Below are positions 22,664 to 38,080 of a stretch of 42,500 nt of DNA, one piece after another (within the stretch, counting starts at the first letter, position 1; each line of letters starts with the position of its first letter). The stretch spans positions 22,795,322 to 22,837,821 of the forward strand of contig CM022671.1 in NCBI GenBank assembly GCA_012295275.1. The letters run 5' to 3'. Made by a program: the position numbers and the translations under genes. Source of the stretch: Chrysomallon squamiferum (lineage: Eukaryota; Mollusca; Gastropoda; Neomphalida; Peltospiridae). The notes under the pieces are model-generated. The model did no database searches. It was given only the letters and a program-made list of their open reading frames with translations, and was not told where the DNA came from.

Positions 22664-22971
22664 CTGCAATGATAAAAGAAAAAATAATAAAAAAAAAACA
22701 ACAACAACAACAACAAAAAAACATCAGTATGCCATGATTTTAAAAATAAACTGAACACTTTTTAACTTTGTATAATAATAACTGACATACCTCTGTCTTC
22801 ATTGTTCGAAGTTATCATTGTAAGATAAAAAAAAAAAAGAAGAAGAAGAAGAAGAAAAAGAAGAAGCATAAGAAATTAAAAAACGAAAGGAAGAGAAAAC
22901 GGTAATCAAGAAAACAAGCAAAACAAAAAAACAGTCAATACTATATTCCTAATAGTTTAACTAGTAAACAA

Positions 22972-23004
<33 letters not shown>

Positions 23005-23379
23005 ATACGTGGATAAATAAATATTTAATTTTTGATGTGTGGGCACATTTTTGCTCCAAAGAGAGATCTGTTAAAGTAGGCACACTACTGTTTTAAGGAT
23101 GGCACGCTTTCAAAACTCATAACACACTTTAGCAGTGGTGATTCACAGAGGAATACGCTTCACGTTTTCCTGGGGTTTTTTTAAATCAGAATCGCATTCA
23201 CTAAATAAGATGCAGTAACTCATCTTTAGATACATATAACAGTCAAGTGTGTAAACCGAAACCAGGATAAAAAGAAAAGAAAAAAAAAAAACACCAGAAG
23301 TTTACTGAATACTGGTTAATTTAGTTTAAGTCTTGTGGTAGGTTCTGCAAAGCTCCTTATCAGTCGCAGGTCACTAACA
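22664..23379. other. Probable ABHD 5' intron or upstream sequence
   Basis: A-rich and (AAG)n/(AAC)n low-complexity sequence (22680-22930), a poly-T at 22972-22997, then AT-rich sequence. No coding frame with features. If the acceptor at 22664 is used, the upstream exon should lie in or just beyond this stretch. Confidence 0.4.
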
Positions 23380-23450
23380 AACCAATACGTGCTGATTGGC
23401 TTTCAAGTGGGATGAACTGTGCAAGCTCATATGCGCAGATGACGTCAGAA
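23380..23450 (-). promoter_or_regulatory. Candidate ABHD promoter (CRE plus CCAAT boxes)
   Basis: In the minus direction, a perfect CRE TGACGTCA (23440-23447) is followed by TGCGCAT (NRF1-like half) and, ~45 bases on, GCCAATCAGC, a strong CCAAT box (23391-23400). Another CCAAT lies on the plus strand at 23382-23386. The cluster is ~0.8 kb upstream of the ABHD start codon, upstream of the predicted 5' splice acceptor. CRE/CCAAT pairing is typical of animal housekeeping promoters. Transcription start and activity are inferred. Confidence 0.4.
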
Positions 23451-24256
23451 GAACGTGCCATGGAAGAGGTTCTCATGGCAGTGTTACATCAAAACTGACA
23501 GCGAAGATTTAAAAAAAAAAAAAAACCAAGTGGTCAGTTTTTCCCTTTTATTTAAGGTCAGCCATTGTGATTATTTAAAGATAACGGTGCAGCATTATTT
23601 ATTCCGCAGTGTTCTTCAATAAAATTCTTAAAAAAAAAAACCCCAAAATCCCTAATACAAACCGGGACATAACTATTTAATATTTCCCTTTGAAAGATGG
23701 GTAATGGGAAAAACAATATATAACACACACCCCTCCATCAACAACTGTTTCACGAAATGCCACTAGGCGTATTCGAGCAGAGAGGTTTTCCTGTACGTAA
23801 TGAAAAACAATAACACACGTGGCTCGCTCATCTGGCCTTCTTACTGTGTGGGAAACCTCTTCGGTTTCTTGCCCAGTTTTACGTGGCTTACTGGATCGGG
23901 CGATATCATCTATGAGTTGGGAGAACTGCTGAACGATTAACCCAGACGAGTGTCAAGAGACGAATCTCAGACGTCAGCGGAAGCATCCTGTTTGAGTTTA
24001 TTAAAAGACTGGGTTAAAGAAACGTTTCGTGTGTGTCTTGCAGTATGCGTGGTTTTCCGCTTGCGAAACAACAAACAAAACGGTATAGAAGAAAGTGGAA
24101 TAAAAAAAAAAAAAAAAAAATTTGACAAAGAGTTTCGAAAGATTATTAAAAAGCAGAAAAACAAATAAATTTAGAAAGGAGAGAAGAAACGGCTAAAAAG
24201 ATAGCAAAAAAAAAGGAATAAAGATAGGTGAACGAATAAGGTTTTATAAAACTGTT
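23451..24256. other. Intergenic stretch, no gene seen
   Basis: Short poly-A runs and ordinary AT-rich sequence. The frame at 23950-24168 has a poly-Lys run from poly-A and no recognisable features. Confidence 0.5.
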
Positions 24257-24610
24257 GGTATGTATGTATGTATGTTTGTTTGTATGTATGTATGTATGTA
24301 TGTATGTATGTATGTATGTATGTATGTACGTATGTACGTATGTATGTTTGTGTAAATATATATATGTGTTTATATGTATGTCTCTAGTCTGTGAGTCTCT
24401 CTATTTATCTACCTACTACCAGTCTATGTATCAATATATCTACCTATTGACCTACATACCTATAATTGTCTTCATACCTATCTACGTACCTACTTATTTG
24501 TCAATCAATCTATCTATCTATCTCTCTACCTATCTATCTCTCTATCTATCTATCTCTCTATCTCTCTGTCTATCTCTCTATCTCCCTATTTCTGTCTGTA
24601 TAGATTTATT
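24257..24610. repeat. (TATG)n grading into (TCTA/TATC)n tetranucleotide arrays
   Basis: (TATG)n with few interruptions to about 24350, a transition zone, then CTAC/CTAT and TATC/TCTC tetramers to about 24600. The 151-codon open frame across it consists of Tyr/Val/Cys and Ser/Leu/Tyr repeats and is not a gene. Confidence 0.9.
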
Positions 24611-25507
24611 TGCACTGAAGGAAACTAGTGACCTGTCTTCGAGGCAGGCTCTGGTTGAAAGCCTGAAGCAATTATTACCTTGGTATACACAAAATTACCT
24701 CGTTTATTAAAATACACCTCCTAGCCATTGTTATCACAGATACTTTTTAAAACACTATTAAACAGTGGGCCCCGGGTTAAATTTATCTTCCCACATACAA
24801 AACACGGATATTCTTCCACTGTTAACTCAAACGATATCTGATAATCGCCAGAGATATGTTAATAAGAAAAAGACATAAAAATAAATATAGATTTATTAAA
24901 TAGGGAGTTTACTGTATATTGCCCCACACCCGAATGCCACTCCTGTTTATAATATATCTGCTGAAAGTTTAAAAAAAAATTAATATATATATATAAAAAA
25001 AACCAATAATAACAATAATAATATAAAAAAACCCAATAAATAATAGTAATAATAAAAAATATATTAAAAAAAAAAAAAAATGATTAAAACATAAAAAATT
25101 ATCTAAAAAGTAAACGAAAGGTTAGAAAAGATAGAACTGAATGAAACAGATAAGGAATTAATGACGAAAATTATTTTGAAACGAAATATGAGATAGATAG
25201 AGACTGACTGATAGATAGACATATAGATAGATAGAAAGAAAGAAAGAGAAAGTAATAAGGTATTAACAGAATAAAGGGAAAAACGTAGGCAGTAAGACTT
25301 CATATCCTGTTTTATTTTTGCATATTACTTCACTGGAACTTTCACGAAAATTTACTGTAGGCAAAACCGTGATAACAAGCGTGGTAAAAGTAATAAAACC
25401 CGCACCTTGCAGTAACTATTTGAATTCTCAGACCAAGTTCATTGTATTCCGATACAAAAACACTTTAGGAAAGTGTACAAGTATTCCATTGAACATTATA
25501 CGTGTTC

Positions 25508-25543
<36 letters not shown>

Positions 25544-26334
25544 TTACGTCGGAAACTTCCTTATGTGAACAGAGAGAGAGAGAGCGTCTTAATCTTCACT
25601 TTATTTGTCGTGGACTCAGAATAATCACTCACGTATTGATTCTGCTGCATGTTTACATGCAACAGAAGTGCTAGACAGTATAACACAAGCTTTTATTTCG
25701 CTCTCATATCTCTCATAACTCTGTGCAGTGACTCACACGCCTCAAAGAAAAGAAAAGAAAAGAAAAAAAAATATATATATATATATGTCACAAACTGTAT
25801 CTGGTGCGGTGCAAGTTAACCTGAAAACAAACTGACTGAATCAAGGACGAAAGTCGTTTCGTAGAAGTAAGTGTCTAAATAGTGAGTACGCCTGGAGTAA
25901 TTCTACTCCAGCTAGTACAAAAGATGGGATGAAATAATCTTCAGTTTTAAAAGTATCACGGTTTCAGCAGATACACTAGATTAATTCGGTTGTTGAGACT
26001 GCAACAAAGGTTACATGGCAAGCGTGTTGTCTTTCAACAAAGAAGAAAGAAGAAGAAGATGATGATGAAAACGTGATAAAAAAAAAAAAAGAAAAGATAA
26101 AGAAAGAAGTAAAAAACGATATACGAATAGAGGATGTCGGGGAAAAAAAAAAAAAAAAAAAAAAAACAGAGAAAGAAGAAAATGAGAAAAGAAAGAATAA
26201 GATAGTTGAAAAAGACTAGAAGAAGAACAATAAATTAACGGACAAAATAAAAATAACAATGAGAAGCAAAATGAAGAGCAATAAAGATAAAAAAATAAAT
26301 ATAAAAAGAACATAGATAATAATATTTTCTTTGC

Positions 26335-26337
<3 letters not shown>
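24611..26337. other. Intergenic, simple repeats, no gene seen
   Basis: Includes A-rich and (AAT)-like sequence at 24965-25080, (GATA)-like sequence at 25190-25235, (AAT)n at 25509-25542, (AAAAG)n near 25745-25765, (TA)n near 25770-25785, a (AAG)/(ATG) mix at 26040-26070 and a poly-A of about 26 bases at 26142-26166. Confidence 0.6.
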
Positions 26338-26422
<85 letters not shown>

Positions 26423-26440
26423 AAGAGAGAGAGAGAGAGA
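26338..26440. repeat. (GA)n with an embedded (CAGA)n block
   Basis: GA dinucleotides to 26398, then six or so CAGA tetramers (about 26398-26421), then GA again to 26440. Confidence 0.95.
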
Positions 26441-28845
<2,405 letters not shown>

Positions 28846-29035
28846 TTGTTTTTAATCTTTCTGTCTGTCTGTCTCTGTTTGTATTAATCTTTCTATCTCT
28901 GAACGTCTATCTTATCTCTCCATATTTCTGTCTGTCTGTCTATTTCTCTTTCTTGTCTCTGGCTGACTCAATCATGTGCAGGTATGTCATATTCTACTTC
29001 TGGTTTATAATAACCTGAATTAATTTTAAATCGGC

Positions 29036-29036
<1 letters not shown>

Positions 29037-29097
<61 letters not shown>

Positions 29098-29205
29098 TAA
29101 CAACAACAACAATAATAGCATTAGTAGTAGTAGTAGTAGTTGTTGCAGTAGTAGTACTAGTAGTAGTAACAAAACAACAACAACAACAACAGTAATAATA
29201 ATAAT
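29037..29205. repeat. (AAT)n / (ATT)n hairpin-prone array plus (AAC), (TAG) triplets
   Basis: (AAT)n to 29083 turns directly into (ATT)n to about 29100, making an inverted trinucleotide repeat. (AAC)n, (TAG)n, (GTT) and again (AAC)n/(AAT)n triplets follow. Confidence 0.9.
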
Positions 29206-29507
29206 GGACAGCTAATTAATGAGTAAATATGCAGATCCACGAAGGTACTTCCAGACAAAGTGTTCATTGTTATGCATTAACTCGTCTGCGCACATGATTT
29301 ACATGACAGTGTGTACACAGCGTATTATCATCCGAAATTAATCACCTAGCTATCTTTCCCCACGCTCAGATTACAAAATATTTACGTAAAGTCAGGTCTA
29401 TTAAATCTGTTAAAGATTTTGTTAAAATTAGCACTTGAAAACTGAAGAACCAAAATACTTGCATAGACTGTAACATTACTATATTAATACTGATTGCGCA
29501 TATACAC

Positions 29508-29511
<4 letters not shown>
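29206..29511. other. Intergenic, nothing recognised
   Basis: Complex AT-rich sequence with no gene, tRNA or repeat family recognised. Confidence 0.5.
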
Positions 29512-29569
<58 letters not shown>

Positions 29570-29680
29570 AAAGAAGAAAAAAAAACAGAATGAGAAACAC
29601 ATATATGTTATAAATATATAATATAATATAATATAATATAATATAATAATAATATAATATAACGTAACATAACATAACTT
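29512..29680. repeat. (GA)28 and (ATAAT)n
   Basis: GA tract at 29512-29567, then from about 29618 a TAATA pentamer array that degrades into TAACA-type units. Confidence 0.95.
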
Positions 29681-30719
29681 AATAAGAAAGAGTAATACTT
29701 TTCATCAACATCACTAACCACACTTACCTATGACATTCTTCACACGTGAGAAGTGTCTGTACGAGTTACTGTTCCTTTATATAATAATAACAGTTCATAA
29801 ACAACAGGCTTGCCTGCCACAGGCTATTCGGCCAAGCCCGACTGAAAACTAACCTTGCTTGTTGCTTCTATTGCAATACATTTGAACAGCCGCGAATCCT
29901 AGCCTCGAACGAGATCATTTAGCTGTGACGTCAGAACTCCGTGTGCACCAATACTGTGTCTGGAATAAATTAAATCAAAACGTCAGCGAGCGACTACCTT
30001 ATAGAAAAAGAAGAAGCAGAAGAAGAAGAAAAAAAGAAGAAATAAATGGGAAATAAATATAAAACCTTATTTTTTTTTTTTCTTCATTCCTGGAACTAGT
30101 TAATACATTTCGTGATTTTACAGGCAGGAATATTTTTAACGGCTCAGTTTGTCGGATAATTTTTTTTTCTTTTCGTTTTCTTTCATTAGGCGCAGTTTGG
30201 TATTGTGTGAGAACCTGAGAGCGGGAAGCGAAATCAATCGCGTTTGACGTCACTCTGACGGAAGGATGACAATGAAAGGGTAACTGGGGCACCTAGTAAA
30301 TAAATACGGTGTTAATAGAAAAGAATTTCCTAACACCGTGAAATCACAGCAGAACTGTTACACAGGACAACAAAGGTATCAGTAACAACACTATTGGATA
30401 AATTTACAGTGTTACCTCGTATAACAAAATATGAAAAGGAAGAAGGAAAAAAAAAGAAGAAGGAAATAAATAAATAAAAAAAAAAAAAAAAAAAAAAAAA
30501 AAAGAAAAAGAAAAAAGAAACAAGAAAGAAAAAGAAAAGAAAAAAAAAAGAAGAAAAGAAATAGAAGGGGAAAACTATTAAAGAAAAATAATTAGAATTT
30601 TATCGTATTTATAAAATCAACTGGTTCCTTTTTAATTGAAAAATCACCAATTAATAGTGATCTGATTAAATGACTCAGAATGTAACGTTTTTCACCTTTT
30701 CTTTTCAATGACAGTAGTT

Positions 30720-30722
<3 letters not shown>
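29681..30722. other. Intergenic with two CRE palindromes, no gene seen
   Basis: Complex sequence at 29700-30000 and 30180-30400, with perfect TGACGTCA at 29926-29933 and 30245-30252. A long A-rich/(AAAAG) stretch lies at 30430-30560. No coding pattern. Confidence 0.5.
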
Positions 30723-30780
<58 letters not shown>

Positions 30781-30798
30781 ACGACGATTCTTACGGTA

Positions 30799-30839
<41 letters not shown>

Positions 30840-30865
30840 CAACAACAACAACAACAACAACAATA
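30723..30865. repeat. (TC)27, then (AAT)n and (AAC)n
   Basis: TC tract 30723-30777, AAT triplets about 30798-30835 and AAC triplets to about 30863. Confidence 0.95.
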
Positions 30866-31019
30866 ATGTATTTTTATATACGCGTATTTTTATTAATTCT
30901 AAAAAATATTTAAACACTCATTTAATTTGAAATATTGCTAGTATTTGGAACAGCAGTAGAAATGTACTCGGTAGATGAATCTGTGTCACCATTATTAATA
31001 ATAGATGTAAAAATAAACG

Positions 31020-31370
31020 AAGCGTGCGTTATTTGGAATACGAGATAATAAATAAATAAATATACGCGACGTTAATTATTCAATAATTTTCATAATTAGT
31101 AGTCGTTTAGTTGAAAAAAGACGGCGGGAACACATTATTCGCGCGGTTGTTGCAGTGCAGCCGACAGAAGCAAAAGCAGCAGTGAGTGACGTCAAGTGAA
31201 AACAAACGACAGTGAAAACGGCTGCCTCAGCAGTCACTATAAACCTAGTAACAATAGACGTGTTTTGATTTAATTATTCGTTTACGGCCACACACGCCAC
31301 ATGCTGCACGTGGTAGGCGGAGTCAAATATTTATGAAAACGGCTCGTGACCTCAGTTCTGGTAAATGACC
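31020..31370. promoter_or_regulatory. Candidate regulatory patch with CRE and CpGs
   Basis: GC-richer sequence in AT-rich surroundings. It has GACGGCGGGAA and TTCGCGCGG (E2F-like), a perfect TGACGTCA at 31187-31194, a CACTATAAACC word that could be TATA-like, and GCACGTGG (E-box) near 31307. No open frame of interest. Function is inferred. Confidence 0.25.
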
Positions 31371-31393
31371 TAATTCATAAATATTAAGTGGGA

Positions 31394-31398
<5 letters not shown>

Positions 31399-31434
<36 letters not shown>

Positions 31435-31448
31435 ATTTTCTCTGTTAC

Positions 31449-31479
<31 letters not shown>

Positions 31480-31480
31480 T
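31399..31480. repeat. Poly-T (~30) and (ATT)n
   Basis: Poly-T at 31398-31428 followed by ATT triplets at about 31448-31480. Confidence 0.95.
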
Positions 31481-31873
31481 GTCTAATAATTGTGAACGGA
31501 AAAAAAAAAAAAACGGGGCCTAGGTGTTTGATATTGTGTGTTAAATGTACAAGACAAGACAATGCTATGTGATGTAGATACAGAAAGATGTAACGCTTAT
31601 CTTTTCTTTGTGAATGTGTATCACTGTCATATTTGTTTTGGCAATCGTACAAAGTGTTAATTTCCAATTAAAACTGATATTATAATCTCCTAATTACTTC
31701 AAATACATACATACATACATACATATATATATTAATAATAATATATTATACACACACATATATAGTTTTGGTATCACACGAATCAAACAGATTTCGTTGG
31801 CAAAACATACGCAATTATAGAACTGGTTTTTATATATATTTCTCTGTTTATATGATTCTCTTTCATCTCTCTT

Positions 31874-31878
<5 letters not shown>
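31481..31878. other. Intergenic, nothing recognised
   Basis: A short poly-A, complex AT-rich sequence and a (CATA)5 motif near 31705. No gene seen. Confidence 0.5.
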
Positions 31879-31945
<67 letters not shown>

Positions 31946-31953
31946 CAGACAAA

Positions 31954-32012
<59 letters not shown>
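31879..32012. repeat. (CT)25, (CA)7 and (AAT)n compound microsatellite
   Basis: CT tract 31879-31928, CA to about 31942, and AAT triplets from about 31955 to 32012. Confidence 0.97.
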
Positions 32013-32518
32013 GTATTATTACTACGCACACTCTTCTGTAACGATACAGCTCAAAACAAATCTGATATCTTGTTAATTCGTTCACAGGTGTTTTATTTTT
32101 TTTATTATTATTTTTTTTAAATTAATTTATTTTTTAACTGGGTATATATATATATATATATTCTATGATATCTGGTATCATTTTGTTTTAATGACCTTCA
32201 ATTTATCGGTCAATCCCACAATAAAGAAATATTCCAGTCTTTAATCCCCGATACCCTTTCATAATAACAAATGTCACGCTTGGTCGAATTCACGTGTGTG
32301 TTATGTTGTCAAATGACACTGTTGTTTAACAGTCGTCTCAAAAGACAATCAAAAATGCTATAATTCTATTATCATCAGGACTTATAAGGTCACTCCAGTG
32401 GTATGAATGAATGGTGAAACGACATACCAGCACGCAAAAAGCAGATCGGCTACCCTTTAAATACCCCCAAAACAACAACAAAACCACCACAAACATAAAG
32501 ACACACATCTATGCAAAG
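32013..32518. other. Intergenic, nothing recognised
   Basis: AT-rich, with a short (TA)n at about 32143-32161. No gene or repeat family recognised. Confidence 0.5.
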
Positions 32519-32519
32519 C

Positions 32520-32582
<63 letters not shown>

Positions 32583-32603
32583 CAAATCAAATCAAAATCA
32601 AAA
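32519..32603. repeat. (AAT)21 plus (AATCA)n
   Basis: AAT triplets to 32582, then AATCAAATCAAA-type units. Confidence 0.95.
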
Positions 32604-32718
32604 TAAAATACAAATAATAAAATCAAATGTAGGAAATGAATGACCACAGAAATTAACGCATGTATGTACATACTTTTTAAAATATATTTACCTGTTTGTA
32701 TAACGTGCATAATAAGCT

Positions 32719-32726
<8 letters not shown>

Positions 32727-32803
<77 letters not shown>
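32727..32803. repeat. (GT)38 microsatellite
   Basis: Uninterrupted 77-base GT tract preceded by (TA)n; a classic Z-DNA-prone sequence. Confidence 0.98.
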
Positions 32804-32805
<2 letters not shown>

Positions 32806-34543
32806 GAACGAATGTGCTACATACTCTAAATTTATATTATTTTTTAAAAATCATAAAGGAAATAGCGTGCATTATTCTAGTACATCATATTATTACTAAC
32901 TAAAACAAGTTAAAGACTATACACACAAACAAACAAACCAAACCCAAAAAAACCCCAAAACCCCTCAACAATAAAACATTTACGTTCTTTCTAAGCGTTC
33001 AGTCAAAACTTGTTTTAAAATAGGTCACCTTTGCGGAATATAGGTGAAGGTCGCAGATATTGGCACCACAGAATTACATTAGCTAAACGACATTAGTTAA
33101 AATTCTGTACATTGGCCTAAACAGTACCAAAATAAGTTTTTTATTTTTTTTTTTTTTAAATTGCATATTGATAAAACACTTGTTTTGTGTGCACTTTCAG
33201 TTAAGTTGGAAATCAAATTAACAGCGACAGGGACTTCCCCCTTTTCTGAAGACATTTTGAACAGTGTTCGTGACGTAAAAGCACGTATTAAATTTACTTT
33301 AGCCAATCGGAGACGTCATTTGATATACTACAGGAATTGTAAAGCAAATATTTTGATAGCTTAGCACACATGTAAATATTGAGAAAACTGGAAAAGTCTT
33401 TAAGTGTTTGACATCGAGAGATCGCGATTGACGTCACCAGAGCGTAGCCGATGTTTGCCGAAGGAATCTGCCCTTGTCGCCGCAGTCTGTACATTCCGGG
33501 TTCGGGAATCCTGTCTAAAAACATCTGCACTTAGGCCGCTTTATAATAATAGAGAGTATTCTTGCTGTTTCCATTTCTAAATATTTGTTTATATTTTGAA
33601 ATGACTAAATAAAATTGTACTTTGAAAAAGAAAATATAAAGAATTATGAAAAAAAAAAAAAATAATAATAATAAAAATAAAATAAAAAAACCCCAGCCCA
33701 CAACAACAACAACATAAACATCAACAAAACGACAACAAACCTTTAACTATGCATTCACCCTATTAATCTATGATTAAGTGACGTTAAAACATAAGAACTA
33801 TGGTTAATGATTATAACAGATATGACAGCAAACCTTCTGCCGTCTTCCGATTGGCTGGTCCAATTCGATTAGCAGTAATATATTATTTTACTAGAACCTT
33901 ACCATAAACTGGAAACCACTCACAGCAATATTAAAACTGTCGAAGGAAAATTACAATGGCAAATCTGGCGTGACGAATTCAAAAAAAAAAAAAAAAAAAA
34001 AGAAGAAGAAGAAAGTTTACTCCTATTTTGCATAGTCACACAGCAAAGCAGTTAACTCTATTAAAGCATACAGTATTTGAACATTAACCTGAATTCTGAT
34101 TTTAAAAAGTGGTATATACATATATACATATATATTGCAAAATTACAGTAAGGTCGACTGAGCACTGTAAGTGGTCAAAACAACATCTCACCCACGCTTT
34201 AGAGTGTTTTCCCAACGACAACAGATGTTCAGGCTACACCTACCTCTTCATCGCCGACGGATCCTCGAAAATGCAGACGTGAAATGAAGCATGGAATTAG
34301 TATCGAAGTAATTCTCATGTAACTACATTATACTATTACAGAAAATGCCAAAATGTGTTCCTCCTCGTATTATGACTACACTGCGTTTATGTAGGCAGCA
34401 AGCAACAGTTGGCTCGTGCTTTCGTTCTAAAGCCACATTCTCACGACACGACTGAGTGTAACGAATTGTAATTTTGACGGTCGGAAGGCACGATATAGTT
34501 GACGATAAAAGGTAAAATAACTGACTTTTTTTTCGATTTGCCT
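32804..34543. other. Intergenic, no gene seen
   Basis: A perfect CRE lies at 33429-33436. Poly-A/AAT sequence at about 33649-33690 and a poly-A at 33981-34000 are the only marked repeats. Opposed short frames at 33100-33530 have no family resemblance. Confidence 0.5.
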
Positions 34544-34605
34544 GTTGTCATCATCATCATCATCATCATCATTCTTAAAACTGATTATTATTGATGATGA
34601 TGATG

Positions 34606-34670
<65 letters not shown>
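34544..34670. repeat. (CAT)n ... (ATG)n inverted triplets and (AAT)n
   Basis: CAT triplets at about 34549-34572 are complementary to ATG triplets at 34593-34607, which run into (AAT)n to about 34668. A hairpin is possible. Confidence 0.9.
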
Positions 34671-35237
34671 CGTAATGAAATGTAAAGTGAGAGTTAAATT
34701 AATTTCTTGATGTATCAAACCTTGACATTAAACTATCACCAACACTAAAATAATTAGTATTCAGCTATTACAATTGGTATACTATTAATGTTGCTACCAT
34801 TCATTACTTCTACTACTACTACTACTACCTCTATTGCTACGTTGCTACTGCTGTTGCTACATATGTTACTACAACTATAACACGCTTGCGAAAGCTACAA
34901 TTTGAAGAATGCAAATTTACGCGAAGACATGTCTAACACGAAATTCAACTTTTTAAAAATCGATTTATAAACCACTGCCAGACTTTTATCCTAAAACTCA
35001 CTCGAACTCTCCTGCTGTACAGAGCTATAAAGGTTTTCACGCCTTTTTTTTTACTTACTTGTAGAGGCACTTGTAAAATCACAACATTTGAATTAAGTCG
35101 TAGACACTTTACTTTTATATAAAACGTTATGGTTGTTTTAAGTAAGGTTTTTGTGCAAAAATATTGATTGTGGCTCGTAGCAGAATTGTGTTTCATAAAA
35201 CATATTAATGTAGTCAATGACGTCAAACTCCATGGCG

Positions 35238-35271
<34 letters not shown>

Positions 35272-35880
35272 AAAAAAATTAACTTCAGAATTCCACGGAG
35301 AGGGACCATAATTCGAATTTGAAACTCGCCTTTAGACGCAGATTTGAGAAGGAGGCTCGAGGGAGTCTAGACGGTCCCAAACGTAAATACCAAAATTTGT
35401 TAACTTTTTTAAAGGTCACATAGAACGTAACACAGTTAATTCTTTAGGTTTTTTACGTAAATACAGCAAGTGTGACTGTATGCATGAGTGAGCGTTTCTT
35501 GTTCTTGGAACGTGTCCATGTCTTCTGTTTCTAAGCATCAAGGATGAGCACATTTAATGATGAAAAACACCCTTTTTATTACTTCTCACTGGACCCATTC
35601 AGGATCCGCATTTGATGTGTTAGCCTTTAGAACATCACAATTTGATCCACTGCTCGGGATATTCAGATATTTCACCAGGCTGGTAGCAAGTGGGATCGCG
35701 TCACGGAAAGGGACGAGTTACAACTTTCTTCCGTTTTTTCCCTTGATATTGTCACAGTGTACACACAGTCAAATGCATATATTCTGAACTAAACGTTTAC
35801 TTATTAATGAACCTATTTATATCCACATACATTTCAACATATCCATATAAACACAGGTATCGAAACATCCATATGGCATA
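34671..35880. other. Intergenic, no gene seen
   Basis: Contains (TAC)n at about 34809-34830, a CRE at 35218-35225 and poly-A at 35238-35269, then complex sequence 35275-35800 in which nothing was recognised. Confidence 0.5.
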
Positions 35881-36057
35881 TATACACACACACACATCAA
35901 TCCATCCATCCATAGTTACATATATATATATACACACAGTAACATTCATATATGAATTCAAAGTGACTCACGAATAAAACTGTTACTACATTCTGAACTG
36001 CTAGATGTACGTTATTAAAACTGACCGATTTAATAACGCCATAGAAACGAGAATAAA

Positions 36058-36206
36058 TAAATATATATATATATATATTAACAAATTTGACAATAAGTAA
36101 TATACCTATGTGTATATATATATATATATATATTTGAGCATCTTGTTCTAACGACATATATATATATATATATACAGAAACACATAAACACATGTGTGTG
36201 TGTGTG

Positions 36207-36239
<33 letters not shown>

Positions 36240-36240
36240 A
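36058..36240. repeat. Four (TA)n blocks
   Basis: TA tracts at about 36060-36079, 36113-36133, 36156-36174 and 36208-36239 separated by short complex pieces. Open frames across them are Ile-Tyr runs and not genes. Confidence 0.9.
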
Positions 36241-38080
36241 GTATAATATAAATAACACACACAGACATCTGGATATATTGCAACACGCCTACAAGAAACA
36301 GCTGCTCAAAGATTAATTAGATGCTTTGTACAATTAATAACTGCGTCAGTCGCGGAGCTAGAGAGGGGACCACGTCGGTGTAGTGTCTGCTGAACTTTGC
36401 TATTTTGTTCCCCGTGTAATAAAACTCGCTGAAATTTCATTTAGCAGCTTATAACAACACTACGCAACATCACGTCTTATAAAGAAAAAATATACATATA
36501 TTATATCACATACATGCACTGTAGGTTTATATTCTAAACTAGTTTGTTTGTTTGTTTGTTTTCTGAGGTGTTTTTTTTTCTGGGGGGTTTTCTGATTTTT
36601 TTTTTTTTTTTTTTTTAATTTTTTTTTATTAATATATCTTAGTGTGACAACGTTTTCACAGTAATCATTTCAATAGATTTATAAATTTTCACGATATTCC
36701 AGAATAAGATACTAATAAGTACTATAAACAACTTGTGGAGTCATAAATATCGCTAATTCGCTCGGGGTTGTTGCTAAGACATGCATGCGTTTACCAAATG
36801 TCGCACAGGTCGTTAAAATGCAGTAAATTTCAAAACGTCAGCTGTTTCAAAGTTTATTGATGTTTACAGAAATAACAGCAAAGACAGTATATAAGTTTTA
36901 TAAAAATGTGGCGGTCCTGGAAAGAGTTTTTGGTGTAGGTGGTGGAAAGTATTGTAAAGTTATCACTGGGGAAATTTTTTTCTAAAATATTAAGGTTTTA
37001 TAATATATAGTGTATGTGTTATTATGTGTATTATATATGTATATACAAGTATTTATCTGCTTTCGTCAGTGCGTGTTCTGTAATTACGTAAAGTTTTCTT
37101 TTTATCTGCTTGTCTGCTCTTTTGTGTATGCGTGTGAGTGTGTGTGACCACGTGTGTTGTGTGTGTATATTTGTATATGAGTCTCTGTGTATGTGCACAA
37201 TGAACAAAGGATAAAAATCTTGACAAGATTTTCTGCAGAAATCAAAATTTATATGTGTCTATGAATGCTCATATATAATTTTGTGTTTGATCACTAAAGT
37301 TTTGATAACTATTTGTCGGTGTATGTGTTATATTTGTGTAGCTATATAATATTTAGACTGTTTTGTTTTATTCAGCGTATTGGATATCTGTACGTATGTG
37401 TGTATGTAATTATATATATGTGTGTGTGTGTGTGTATGTATGCATATGTATGTATGTGTATGTATATGTGTGTATGTATGAGTTTATGTGTATGCATATA
37501 TATAATTTAGTGTGTGTGTTTCTGATTTATTTATTTGACATTATTTTTAAGAACTGACACTCAAACAGACGGATGTACAGTAAACAAGCAGACGTGAAAA
37601 ACGTCTCAGATTTAGATGGATCACATCTTGTCACGGCACTTCGTTAATTTTGCCTTTTTTTTAAATCGCAGCGCACTGTAAACGCGTTTGATTCACGAGT
37701 TCGTTGTACGCTACGCAAAACTGGTTCCATTCTACGCCAGTTGTTTATAGAGAGTCGTCACTCTGCAAACTGACACAAAACGATCTTTGCGGCTGTTTTT
37801 AGAAACCTACGCTAATCTTTTAATTTATCGTAGATTAAAACGTATGGGACGCGTATCCAGATTGTTAGTTAGATTAACGTCATTGTTTGATTTGTTGTGT
37901 GTTTTGTTTTTTTCAGAATGTCAAAAAAGGTGTCGTTGTCGTTGTGGAGGGTTTTATTTAGGGAAAAAAGGATAAAAAGAAAAAGAAAAAGGGAAGGCAC
38001 GGGAAATATCCGGCGCTTTAAATCATGTAATGCTGACAGATATTTTCTTAACTACTAGATGAAATATGGAAACTCGAAAA
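36241..38080. other. Intergenic, no gene seen
   Basis: Poly-T at 36597-36617, degenerate TGTG/TGTA-rich sequence at 37120-37190 and 37395-37520, and an otherwise complex AT-rich sequence. No coding or RNA gene pattern. Confidence 0.5.

Noticed and set aside
21790-22758. 322-codon minus-strand frame and the 149- and 104-codon plus-strand frames over the ABHD gene
   Set aside because: GC-rich shadow frames of the ABHD coding sequence; only the 346-codon frame shows conserved hydrolase motifs.
24255-24710. 151-codon Tyr/Cys/Val-rich frame
   Set aside because: Consists of (TATG)n and (TATC)n tetranucleotide arrays; the period of 12 bases keeps the frame open.
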